Made by a program: the position numbers and the translations under genes. A stretch of 5,308 nucleotides of DNA from Acidobacteriaceae bacterium (lineage in GTDB: Bacteria > Acidobacteriota > Terriglobia > Terriglobales > Acidobacteriaceae): contig DAHUZD010000080.1 of the NCBI GenBank assembly GCA_027306745.1, forward strand, positions 1-5,308, given 5' to 3'. Of this stretch, positions 1-5,308 are shown in pieces. Within the stretch, counting starts at the first letter, position 1; each line of letters starts with the position of its first letter. The notes beneath the pieces are model-generated. The model had not been told where the DNA came from. It did no database searches and saw only the letters and a list, made by a program, of their open reading frames with translations.

Positions 1-1
1 A

Positions 2-412
2 GGCAGAGCCACGCTGGTGGAGGCCGACGCGCTGCACCTGCCTATCGCCAGCAACACAGCCCACCTGCTCACGATTGCCTTTGGCTTTCGCAACCTAGCC
101 AACTACACGGCGGGCCTCAGCGAAATTCATCGCGTGCTACGCCGCGGCGGCGAAGTAGGCATCCTCGACTTTAGCCAGCCGCAAGGGATTATGGGCGCGC
201 TCTACCCAATTTACTTTCAACACATTCTTCCGCGGATCGGCGCATGGCTCTCCGGCGCCTCCAGCGCCTATGAATATCTGCCGCAGTCCGTGCTTCGTTT
301 TCCGCCTCCACAGGAAATGCTGGCCATGATGCGCCAGTGCGGATTTGAAAATCTCTCATGGACGCCGTACACCTTTGGCATTGCCGGGCTGTACCGTGGC
401 GTGAAAGCATAG
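2..412 (+). CDS. ubiE/menG: Demethylmenaquinone methyltransferase (UbiE/MenG family), C-terminal part
   Basis: This is the C-terminal 136 residues of a SAM-dependent C-methyltransferase that performs the final methylation in menaquinone (or ubiquinone) synthesis at the cytoplasmic membrane. The reading frame is open to the window edge, so the N-terminus with SAM motif I lies outside; a GTG at 17 is internal, not the start. Visible family landmarks are FGFRN (residues 27-31 of the visible part), the L-E-I-HRVLRRGG stretch, LDFSQP (55-60), SSAYEYLPQSV ending near 97, and the C-terminal GIAGLYRG (126-133). These occur in this order in UbiE/MenG proteins of about 230-250 residues. A menaquinone role is more likely than ubiquinone if the host is an acidobacterium, which is an inference. 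The downstream CDF gene starts 30 bases after the TAG stop. Confidence 0.93.
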   Translation, partial: GRATLVEADALHLPIASNTAHLLTIAFGFRNLANYTAGLSEIHRVLRRGGEVGILDFSQPQGIMGALYPIYFQHILPRIGAWLSGASSAYEYLPQSVLRFPPPQEMLAMMRQCGFENLSWTPYTFGIAGLYRGVKA

Positions 413-442
413 CCGCAGACGTCGCAGCGTCCAGGAATCCGC

Positions 443-1873
443 ATGACCCGCACAAGCGCACAGCCGGTTCCAGCAACATTCAACACGCCGAAGACACGCA
501 CGGCTGTTATGTCCGTTGCCGCCGCCACCGGCATCACTCTGCTCAAGCTGCTCACCGGCATCGCCAGCCACAGCATTGGCATGTACTCAGAGGCCGCGCA
601 CTCTGCGTTGGACCTGCTGGCATCGGCCATCACGTTAATGTCTGTCACTCTGGCCGATCGCCCTGCGGATGAGGATCATCCCTACGGCCATGCAAAGATT
701 GAAAATCTTGCGGCATTTACTGAGACGATTCTGATGTTTGGCTCCGTGGTCTGGATTGTTTACGAGTCCATTCACCGCATCTTTGAACCGAACGTAGTCG
801 TCCACAACTCGCCGTGGCCATTTGCCGTTCTGCTGCTTTCGATGAGCGTGGATTTTCTGCGCTCGCGTTCGCTGGCCCATACTGCCAGCCACACGGGCAG
901 CGCTGCGCTAGAGGCCGATGCCGTCCATTTCGGCACAGACATCTGGTCCAGCTTTGCCGTCATTGTTGGCTTGGCTTTGAACGGCCTTGGCTCTCGCCTG
1001 CATCTAACTTGGATGCGCCTGGGAGACCCACTGGCCGCGATTCTTGTCTCCGTCATCATCCTGAAAGTTTGCTGGGGCCTGACGCGCAAGGCCATTGACG
1101 TGCTCATCGATACAGCACCGACGGAGATGCACAGAAAATTGCTTGAGGCCGTTGGTCGCACGGAAGGAATTTTGTCTGTGGAGCGTCTGCGCCTGCGCAG
1201 CAGCGGCAACCGTTTTTTTGTAGATCTCAAACTGGCCATGCCGCGAAACATCAGCTTTCAACGCTCTGAGGCGATTAAAGAGGCCGTTGCAGAAGCCGTA
1301 CACCGTCTGCTGCCTGAGGCGGACGTTATCACCTACGCAGTGCCCCGCGCCAGCAACAAGGAAAGCATTTTTGACCGTGTGCGCGCTGTCGCTGCGAACA
1401 ATAGTTTGTCCGTGCACGACGTCAGCGTGCAGGACTGGCGCGGACATTTGCATCTGGAGCAGCACCTGGAAGTGCCAGAAACACTAACACTGCGCGCTGC
1501 GCATGACCTGGCCACGACCATGGAAGCGGACATACGCGCCGAGATACCTGAGATTCAATCCATTCTGACGCACATCGAAAGCGAGCACTCCACCATTGAG
1601 CGCGATGCGCAGCGTACATCCGACCGCGCCTTGGAAGTGCGTCTGCGCGAAATCGCCAATCGCATGCCGGAAATTGTTGATGTGCACGACGTCACCATGA
1701 ACCGGCTCGGTGGAGCCTTGCAGGTCACCTGCCACTGCACGCTAAACGATGAGACGCCGATGTCCGTGGTACACACCGTCATCACGCGCCTGGAGGATGC
1801 GGTGAAGGCTGACTTGCCGCAGGTCGCGCGCGTCTTCATTCATCCTGAACCCAGCAGCGACAACCGCAGATGA
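443..1873 (+). CDS. Cation diffusion facilitator metal transporter with three tandem cytoplasmic domains
   Basis: The 476-residue product is a CDF-family exporter, expected to move Zn2+ or a similar divalent metal out of the cytoplasm in exchange for protons. Six hydrophobic segments lie at about residues 22-44, 47-70, 91-109, 124-140, 155-180 and 191-213. Transport-site motifs are HxxxD in helix 2 (H53, D57) and HxxxD in helix 5 (H162, D166). The DEDHPYGH loop (D76-H83) is the usual second metal site and family signature. HxxxD in both helices favours zinc over manganese. Typical CDF proteins are about 300 residues with one C-terminal ferredoxin-like domain. Here three such domains follow one another, at about 222-301, 306-380 and 394-470, the last ending in the family-like FIHPEP. 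The ATG at 443 is preceded by AGGAA (433-437) five bases upstream. The substrate is inferred, not shown. No frameshift is seen. Confidence 0.93.
   Translation: MTRTSAQPVPATFNTPKTRTAVMSVAAATGITLLKLLTGIASHSIGMYSEAAHSALDLLASAITLMSVTLADRPADEDHPYGHAKIENLAAFTETILMFGSVVWIVYESIHRIFEPNVVVHNSPWPFAVLLLSMSVDFLRSRSLAHTASHTGSAALEADAVHFGTDIWSSFAVIVGLALNGLGSRLHLTWMRLGDPLAAILVSVIILKVCWGLTRKAIDVLIDTAPTEMHRKLLEAVGRTEGILSVERLRLRSSGNRFFVDLKLAMPRNISFQRSEAIKEAVAEAVHRLLPEADVITYAVPRASNKESIFDRVRAVAANNSLSVHDVSVQDWRGHLHLEQHLEVPETLTLRAAHDLATTMEADIRAEIPEIQSILTHIESEHSTIERDAQRTSDRALEVRLREIANRMPEIVDVHDVTMNRLGGALQVTCHCTLNDETPMSVVHTVITRLEDAVKADLPQVARVFIHPEPSSDNRR
1412..1424 (+). repeat. 13-nt direct repeat, copy 1 (codes VHDV in CDF cytoplasmic domain 2)
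   Basis: The sequence GTGCACGACGTCA occurs here and again at 1682-1694, exactly 270 bases (90 codons) later and in the same reading frame. It encodes V324-H325-D326-V327 at the start of a beta strand in the second cytoplasmic domain. The histidine aligns with the AHDLR histidine of the YiiP cytoplasmic domain. The repeat may be a remnant of internal domain duplication or simply conserved codons for a conserved motif. Confidence 0.6.
1682..1694 (+). repeat. 13-nt direct repeat, copy 2 (codes VHDV in CDF cytoplasmic domain 3)
   Basis: This is the second exact copy of GTGCACGACGTCA, encoding V414-H415-D416-V417 at the equivalent place in the third cytoplasmic domain. Surrounding nucleotides have diverged, so any duplication is old. 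Confidence 0.6.
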
Positions 1874-1884
1874 TACAGCCCAGA

Positions 1885-1891
1885 TAAGGAG
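1885..1891 (+). promoter_or_regulatory. Strong Shine-Dalgarno site for the OsmC-family gene
   Basis: TAAGGAG ends seven bases before the ATG at 1899. It is the best ribosome binding site in the window and fixes the start of the OsmC-like gene. It suggests this gene is translated more strongly than its neighbours, whose sites are weaker. Confidence 0.8.
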
Positions 1892-1898
1892 AAACCCC

Positions 1899-2300
1899 AT
1901 GAAAGCCCTCGCAACCTGGAAGAGTGAAATGCTCTTCGACGCAACCTCGCACAGCGGCCACACTGTATTATTCGACGGCGATCCGGCGCACACCCACGGA
2001 GCCAGCCCGATGGAGGTCGTGCTGATGGGCCTGTGCGGCTGCACGGCCATTGATGTCATCTCCATCCTGCGTAAAAAGCGGGAGCCATTTACAGGCCTCA
2101 GTGTCTCTGCAGAAGCTGAGCAGGCCACAGAGCCGCCCAAGGTCTTTACGCAGGTTCGGCTCGTCTATCGCGTCAGCGGCAACGTCTCCCACAAAGCCAT
2201 GGAAGATGCCGTGCACCTGTCTGAAACCAAATACTGCTCCGTGGCTGGCATGGTTTGCAAAACCGCGCACATTGAATACGTGATTGAATATGTAGATTAA
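1899..2300 (+). CDS. OsmC/Ohr-family thiol protein (YhfA-like)
   Basis: The 133-residue protein belongs to the OsmC superfamily, small cytoplasmic dimers in which two cysteines reduce organic or other hydroperoxides. The first conserved cysteine lies in the LCGCTAIDVISILRKKR helix (C48, with an extra C46). The second lies in SETKYCSVAGM (C113). The conserved glutamate of SPMEVVLMG (E39) is also present. The GCTAIDVISILRKKR wording resembles the YhfA-like branch rather than Ohr or classical OsmC, so the physiological substrate is unknown. Length fits the family (about 130-145). The start is set by the TAAGGAG site. It lies 25 bases after the CDF transporter and 8 bases before the PASTA gene, so it is probably co-transcribed. 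An additional cysteine, C120, follows the second active-site cysteine. Confidence 0.92.
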   Translation: MKALATWKSEMLFDATSHSGHTVLFDGDPAHTHGASPMEVVLMGLCGCTAIDVISILRKKREPFTGLSVSAEAEQATEPPKVFTQVRLVYRVSGNVSHKAMEDAVHLSETKYCSVAGMVCKTAHIEYVIEYVD

Positions 2301-2308
2301 GAATCTCT

Positions 2309-3025
2309 ATGCGCAATGTTTTTCAAACCCTGCTGGCAGGCATCGTGCTCCTTGGCATCGCCCTGGTCTCCGCTCTGGCGGCGATGCGGCTGGCCATTCA
2401 TGGTGCCGAGGTGCGCGTGCCTTCGCTGGCAGGAATGACTCTTGCGCAAGCCCTGGATGCAGTGCACGCGCAGGGTCTGCAACTGGAGGTTGCCGACCAC
2501 AACTACAACCCCAACACACCCGCCGGGCGCATTTTGCACCAGCAGCCGCAGGCTGGCGTTTCTGTGCGGCGCATGTGGAAGGTGCGCGTAGCGGAGAGCC
2601 TCGGGCCGCAAACGGTCAGCGTGCCTGACGTTGTTGGCATGGATGCGCGCCTGGCCATTATCACCGTCCGTCGTTCTTGCTTCAAGCTGGGCGACGTGAA
2701 TACGCTTCCCTTTTCACTAGCACTGGCGGATACGGTGATCGCGCAAAGCCCAACGGCGCACGCCACAGCCGTGGAAAGCCCGCGCATGGATTTGCTGCTG
2801 GCCGCGCCCACATCTGCCAGCGCGCAGGCTTACGCCATGCCTAATCTCATCGGGGAACCCTATACCACCGCGTCGCAAACAGTTTTACAGGCAGGCTTTC
2901 TGTTGGCTCCAGTGCAGCAGGCTCATGACAATCTTTACGCCAGCGGAATCGTGAGCGGACAGGTACCCGATGCAGGCAGCCGCGTTGAAGCCGGCGCAGA
3001 AGTGCGCCTTGTGGTTGAACCCTAG
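2309..3025 (+). CDS. Membrane-anchored protein with three PASTA domains, no kinase domain
   Basis: The 238-residue product has a short N-terminal cytoplasmic tip, one hydrophobic segment at about residues 7-29, and then three PASTA domains at about 34-95, 103-165 and 175-237. Each opens with a PASTA-like start (VPSLAGMTLAQAL, VPDVVGMDARLAI, MPNLIGEPYTTAS) and each contains the typical I-x-x-Q-x-P turn or a variant (ILHQQP, VIAQSP, VSGQVP). PASTA domains bind peptidoglycan fragments or beta-lactams in some Ser/Thr kinases and penicillin-binding proteins. Here no kinase or transpeptidase domain precedes them, so the protein probably sits in the inner membrane with its repeats in the periplasm. 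Its function is unknown. The upstream site is weak (AAGAA at 2299-2303) and the gap to the OsmC-like gene is only 8 bases, so translational coupling is plausible. It converges with fmt. Confidence 0.88.
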   Translation: MRNVFQTLLAGIVLLGIALVSALAAMRLAIHGAEVRVPSLAGMTLAQALDAVHAQGLQLEVADHNYNPNTPAGRILHQQPQAGVSVRRMWKVRVAESLGPQTVSVPDVVGMDARLAIITVRRSCFKLGDVNTLPFSLALADTVIAQSPTAHATAVESPRMDLLLAAPTSASAQAYAMPNLIGEPYTTASQTVLQAGFLLAPVQQAHDNLYASGIVSGQVPDAGSRVEAGAEVRLVVEP

Positions 3026-3035
3026 CGCACAAGGC
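3006..3035. terminator. Possible bidirectional terminator hairpin between converging genes
   Basis: GCCTTGTG (3006-3013) and CACAAGGC (3028-3035) form a perfect 8-bp inverted repeat with a 14-base loop. It overlaps the last codons and stop of the PASTA gene and lies in the 18-base gap before the fmt stop. The position is right for ending transcription from both sides. No T-tract follows on either strand, so it is not a canonical intrinsic terminator. Confidence 0.35.
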
Positions 3036-3043
3036 CGCGCCGT

Positions 3044-3982
3044 CTAGCCGAGCCGTTCGCCGGGCAAGAGCGCATGGCCGCGTAAAAATTCCTGCGCTGT
3101 CATGCTGCGCTTGCCTTCCATCTGCACTTCGGCCAACTCCACGTCATCTCCGTCACCGCATCGCAACAGTAGTTGCGCATCTTGCATGTGCAGCGTCCCC
3201 ATTGGCAAATTGCCATGGCTTGCGCGGAGCGATCTGCGCATATGCCGGATAGTCAATTTCTTTTCGCGCAGCCATCCATACGCCCCCGGCCATGGTTGAA
3301 AGCCCCGCCAACGGTTGTAGATTTCCGCCGCGCCGCGCGCAGCGTTGATGTGTCCGTCTTCCCGCTGCAAAATGGGAGCCTGCGTAGCCAGCGCATTTTG
3401 CTGTGATTCCGGTACAAGATTGCCTTGCTTGAGCGCGATCAGCGTCTCCACCATCAACTTTGCACCAGTTTCCGCCAAGACCGGCGACAACTCTGCCGCA
3501 GTTTGATCGGGCGCGATTGGCACCGCGCGCTGCAAAAGCATCGGCCCTGTGTCCAGACCTTCGTCAATGCGCATGGTCGTGACGCCTGTTTCCTGCTCCC
3601 CGCGCGCAATGGCCCATTGAATGGGTGCGGCTCCGCGGTACTTAGGCAGCAACGATGCATGCAGATTCAAATTGCCGTGTTTGGGAAGCGCCAGCATCCA
3701 TGGCGGAATGATGCGTCCGTAGGCGACGACAAGAATTGCATCCGCAGCAACGGCGCATAGACGCTCGCGCAACTCGTCATTGTTGCGGATTGCTTCAGGC
3801 TGCAAAACCGCCAGGCCCAGTTTGAGCGCGGCTTGTTTGACTGCGGAAAACTTTGGCTCCAGCCCGCGGCCACTGGCGCGATCTGGCTGCGTCAGCACCA
3901 GCTCAACCGTGTGCCCAGCCGCCAAAACAGCGTGCAGAGTGGGCACGGCAAATGTCGGCGTTCCGCAAAAGACCAGACGCAT
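3044..3982 (-). CDS. fmt: Methionyl-tRNA formyltransferase
   Basis: The 312-residue cytoplasmic enzyme transfers a formyl group from 10-formyltetrahydrofolate to the amino group of initiator Met-tRNA. The N-terminal formyltransferase fold begins with VFCGTPTFAVPTL (residues 4-16), then QPDRASGRG (32-40). The catalytic triad residues known from E. coli Fmt are present at the same numbers: N106 and H108 in GNLNLHASLLPKYRG, and D144 in DEGLDTGP. The C-terminal tRNA-binding domain contains RWRGFQPWPGAYGW (about 224-237). The usual IDW of the linker is replaced by INA, a local variation that does not affect catalytic residues. Length matches the family (310-320). The start is the ATG six bases after the def stop. 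The ribosome site is weak and lies within the end of def, suggesting translational coupling. Part of an aroC-def-fmt unit. Confidence 0.97.
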   Translation of the reverse strand: MRLVFCGTPTFAVPTLHAVLAAGHTVELVLTQPDRASGRGLEPKFSAVKQAALKLGLAVLQPEAIRNNDELRERLCAVAADAILVVAYGRIIPPWMLALPKHGNLNLHASLLPKYRGAAPIQWAIARGEQETGVTTMRIDEGLDTGPMLLQRAVPIAPDQTAAELSPVLAETGAKLMVETLIALKQGNLVPESQQNALATQAPILQREDGHINAARGAAEIYNRWRGFQPWPGAYGWLREKKLTIRHMRRSLRASHGNLPMGTLHMQDAQLLLRCGDGDDVELAEVQMEGKRSMTAQEFLRGHALLPGERLG

Positions 3983-3988
3983 GGTCGG

Positions 3989-4498
3989 CTACCACTCGCC
4001 CGCTTGCATCATTTTGCGAATCTTGCGCAATTGCAGATCTCGCTTCAGCCGACTCAGCCGGTCAAAGAACAAAATTCCATCCAAGTGGTCAATCTCATGT
4101 TGAAAAGCGCGCGCCAGCAGTTCTTCGCCTTCCATCTCGAAGGGCTTGCCCTGAACATCCTGCGCTTGCACTTTGACGTGCGCGGCGCGGCGCACCTTGT
4201 CGCGGATGTCCGGCAGGCTCAAGCAGCCCTCTTCTTCGTACTGCTTGCCTTCGGTAGCGACAATCTTCGGGTTGATCAGAACGATCTTCTCTTCTGGATT
4301 TTTCTGAAAGCTGAGATCGATCACCGTCAAACGTTTAGAGATGCCGATCTGCGGCGCGGCCAGCCCAATGCCATGCGCCTCGTACATGGAGGCAAACATA
4401 TCTTCCACCAGTCTGCGCAATTTGGAATCAAACTCCGTCACCGGCTCGGTGGGCCGTTGCAGAACCGGATCGGGATATTTCACAATCTCGTAGATCAT
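3989..4498 (-). CDS. def: Peptide deformylase
   Basis: The 169-residue metalloenzyme removes the N-formyl group from newly made proteins at the ribosome exit. All three family motifs are present: motif 1 GIGLAAPQIG (residues 43-52), motif 2 EEGCLSLP (about 89-96) with metal ligand C92, and motif 3 QHEIDHLDG (133-141) with ligands H134 and H138 and catalytic E135. Fe2+ is the usual metal. Length is typical of bacterial deformylase (165-175). The ATG at 4498-4496 is preceded by GGAAG (4512-4508 on the minus strand) with a nine-base spacer. It follows aroC by 18 bases and precedes fmt by 6, the classic pairing of the formylation and deformylation genes. Confidence 0.97.
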   Translation of the reverse strand: MIYEIVKYPDPVLQRPTEPVTEFDSKLRRLVEDMFASMYEAHGIGLAAPQIGISKRLTVIDLSFQKNPEEKIVLINPKIVATEGKQYEEEGCLSLPDIRDKVRRAAHVKVQAQDVQGKPFEMEGEELLARAFQHEIDHLDGILFFDRLSRLKRDLQLRKIRKMMQAGEW

Positions 4499-4507
4499 TT
4501 CCGTACG

Positions 4508-4512
4508 CTTCC
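4508..4512 (-). promoter_or_regulatory. Shine-Dalgarno site for def
   Basis: On the minus strand GGAAG lies nine bases before the def ATG and within the 18-base gap after aroC. It supports the def start at 4498 and allows independent ribosome loading on a shared transcript. Confidence 0.6.
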
Positions 4513-4516
4513 AGAG

Positions 4517-5308
4517 CTAGAACCTGCGAATCTGCTCGCAGTAGCCTTGATAATTGCGTTGCATCTCGCGCAGAGAATCGCCGCCAAATTTTTCCAACAC
4601 CGCCTTGGCCAGTGTCAGTGCAACCATCGCCTCCGCCGCCACGCCTGCCGCTGGCACTACGCATACATCGGAGCGTTCATAGGCCGCCTTGACCGGCTCT
4701 CGCGTCTCAAAGCTGACCGAACCCAGCGGACGGCGCAGTGTGGAGATCGGCTTCAAGTATCCACGCACAATCACATCTTCGCCATTGGAAATGCCGCCTT
4801 CGATGCCACCGGCATTGTTCTGTTCACGCTGAAACCGGGTGAAGGGCGGTGCAGCCGGGTCCACTGGCTCCTGCGCGTACAAAATCGGATCATGCACCTC
4901 AGAGCCGAGCGAAGCCGCCGCAGTCACTCCACGGCCAATCTCCACGGCTTTTACCGCTTGCAGTGACATCACCGAAGCCGCCAGCACGGTGTCCAGTCGC
5001 TCGTCCCAATTGGCGTAGGTGCCCAGACCTGGCGGCACGCCATGCGCCACCACTACAAAGACTCCGCCAATGGAATCGCCGGTGCGCAGCACTGCATCGA
5101 CCGCAGCCTTCATGCGCTGTTCGGCTTCTGCATCCACACAGTTCAGCAGGACTTCATCTTTATTCAGAAGTGCAGCAATCTCCGCCCACTCCGCATCCCG
5201 TTCCAGTTCGGCGCTACCCACGCGGATCACATGGCTGGCCACCTGAATGCCCAACGGCTCCAAAATCTGCTTGGCCACAGCGCCCGCGGCCACGCGCGCC
5301 GTGGATTC
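4517..5308 (-). CDS. aroC: Chorismate synthase, C-terminal two thirds
   Basis: The 263 visible residues belong to chorismate synthase, which uses reduced FMN to convert 5-enolpyruvylshikimate-3-phosphate to chorismate, the last shared step of aromatic synthesis. The frame is open to the right edge and begins ESTARVAAGAVAK, matching the end of the (S)ARETAARVAAGA signature, so about 125 residues are missing. Further landmarks by visible residue are GVPPGLGTYANWDERLD (about 90-106), EIGRG (123-127), GSEVHDP (135-141), NNAGGIEGGISNG (164-176), KPISTL (186-191) and ERSDVCVVPAAG (211-222) followed by EAMVALTLAKAVLEKFGGD. The SDVCVVPAAG wording is of the type found in Gram-positive and acidobacterial enzymes rather than E. 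coli. A GTG at 5293 is internal. It is the upstream gene of the aroC-def-fmt set seen here. Confidence 0.96.
   Translation of the reverse strand, partial: ESTARVAAGAVAKQILEPLGIQVASHVIRVGSAELERDAEWAEIAALLNKDEVLLNCVDAEAEQRMKAAVDAVLRTGDSIGGVFVVVAHGVPPGLGTYANWDERLDTVLAASVMSLQAVKAVEIGRGVTAAASLGSEVHDPILYAQEPVDPAAPPFTRFQREQNNAGGIEGGISNGEDVIVRGYLKPISTLRRPLGSVSFETREPVKAAYERSDVCVVPAAGVAAEAMVALTLAKAVLEKFGGDSLREMQRNYQGYCEQIRRF

Noticed and set aside
17..19. GTG as a start codon for the first gene
   Set aside because: The frame is open upstream and the UbiE family needs about 100 more N-terminal residues with the SAM motif, so the gene is cut by the window edge.
413..442. Possible promoter between ubiE and the CDF gene
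   Set aside because: The gap is only 30 bases and shows no convincing -35/-10 pair. Read-through from ubiE is the simpler reading.
772..1251. A 159-codon minus-strand open frame inside the CDF gene
   Set aside because: It is antisense to the conserved membrane part of the transporter. The predicted protein is rich in R and S, without motifs or a ribosome site I can support.
2294..2306. Short near-palindrome AGATT-AAG-AATCT just before the PASTA start
   Set aside because: A 5-bp AT-rich stem with a 3-base loop is too weak to call a regulatory hairpin and is expected by chance.
3833..4966. A 377-codon open frame on the plus strand opposite fmt, def and aroC
   Set aside because: It lies antisense to three genes with complete family motifs. 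Its translation is rich in H, R and Q with no recognisable domain, and it crosses gene boundaries arbitrarily. This is a shadow of codon bias on the other strand.

Overview
This window holds seven protein genes on two converging strands, and all seven can be assigned to known families. Base composition is moderately GC-rich (high fifties percent by eye). I see no RNA genes, mobile elements, CRISPR arrays or origins, and no gene-free stretch longer than about 30 bases. The gene content is chromosomal housekeeping plus a few envelope and stress genes. A Bacteria-type UbiE/MenG, a kinase-less PASTA protein next to fmt-def, and the sequence flavour of Fmt and AroC suggest an Acidobacteriota chromosome (Terriglobia / Acidobacteriaceae type). 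That placement rests on recall and family resemblance, not on a search.

Plus strand, left half (2-3025): the C-terminal part of a UbiE/MenG quinone methyltransferase, a cation diffusion facilitator (CDF) metal transporter, a small OsmC/YhfA-type thiol protein, and a membrane-anchored protein with three PASTA domains. Gaps are 30, 25 and 8 bases, so these four could be one transcription unit. The CDF-OsmC pair would suit metal and oxidative stress handling. The PASTA protein points to the cell wall.

Minus strand, right half (3044-5308): aroC (cut by the window edge), then def, then fmt, transcribed right to left with gaps of 18 and 6 bases. Fmt formylates initiator Met-tRNA and Def removes the formyl group from the new protein, so they act at the two ends of one cycle. 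AroC makes chorismate, the precursor of aromatic amino acids, folate and menaquinone. Folate supplies the formyl donor used by Fmt, and menaquinone is the product of the UbiE/MenG step.

The two units meet tail to tail at 3026-3043, where a perfect 8-bp inverted repeat overlaps the end of the PASTA gene.

The most unusual feature is the CDF transporter. After the usual six-helix membrane part it carries three consecutive CDF-type cytoplasmic domains instead of one. By my alignment, the first has lost the metal-ligand positions known from E. coli YiiP, and the second and third keep them. I found no evidence of a wholly new system in this window.
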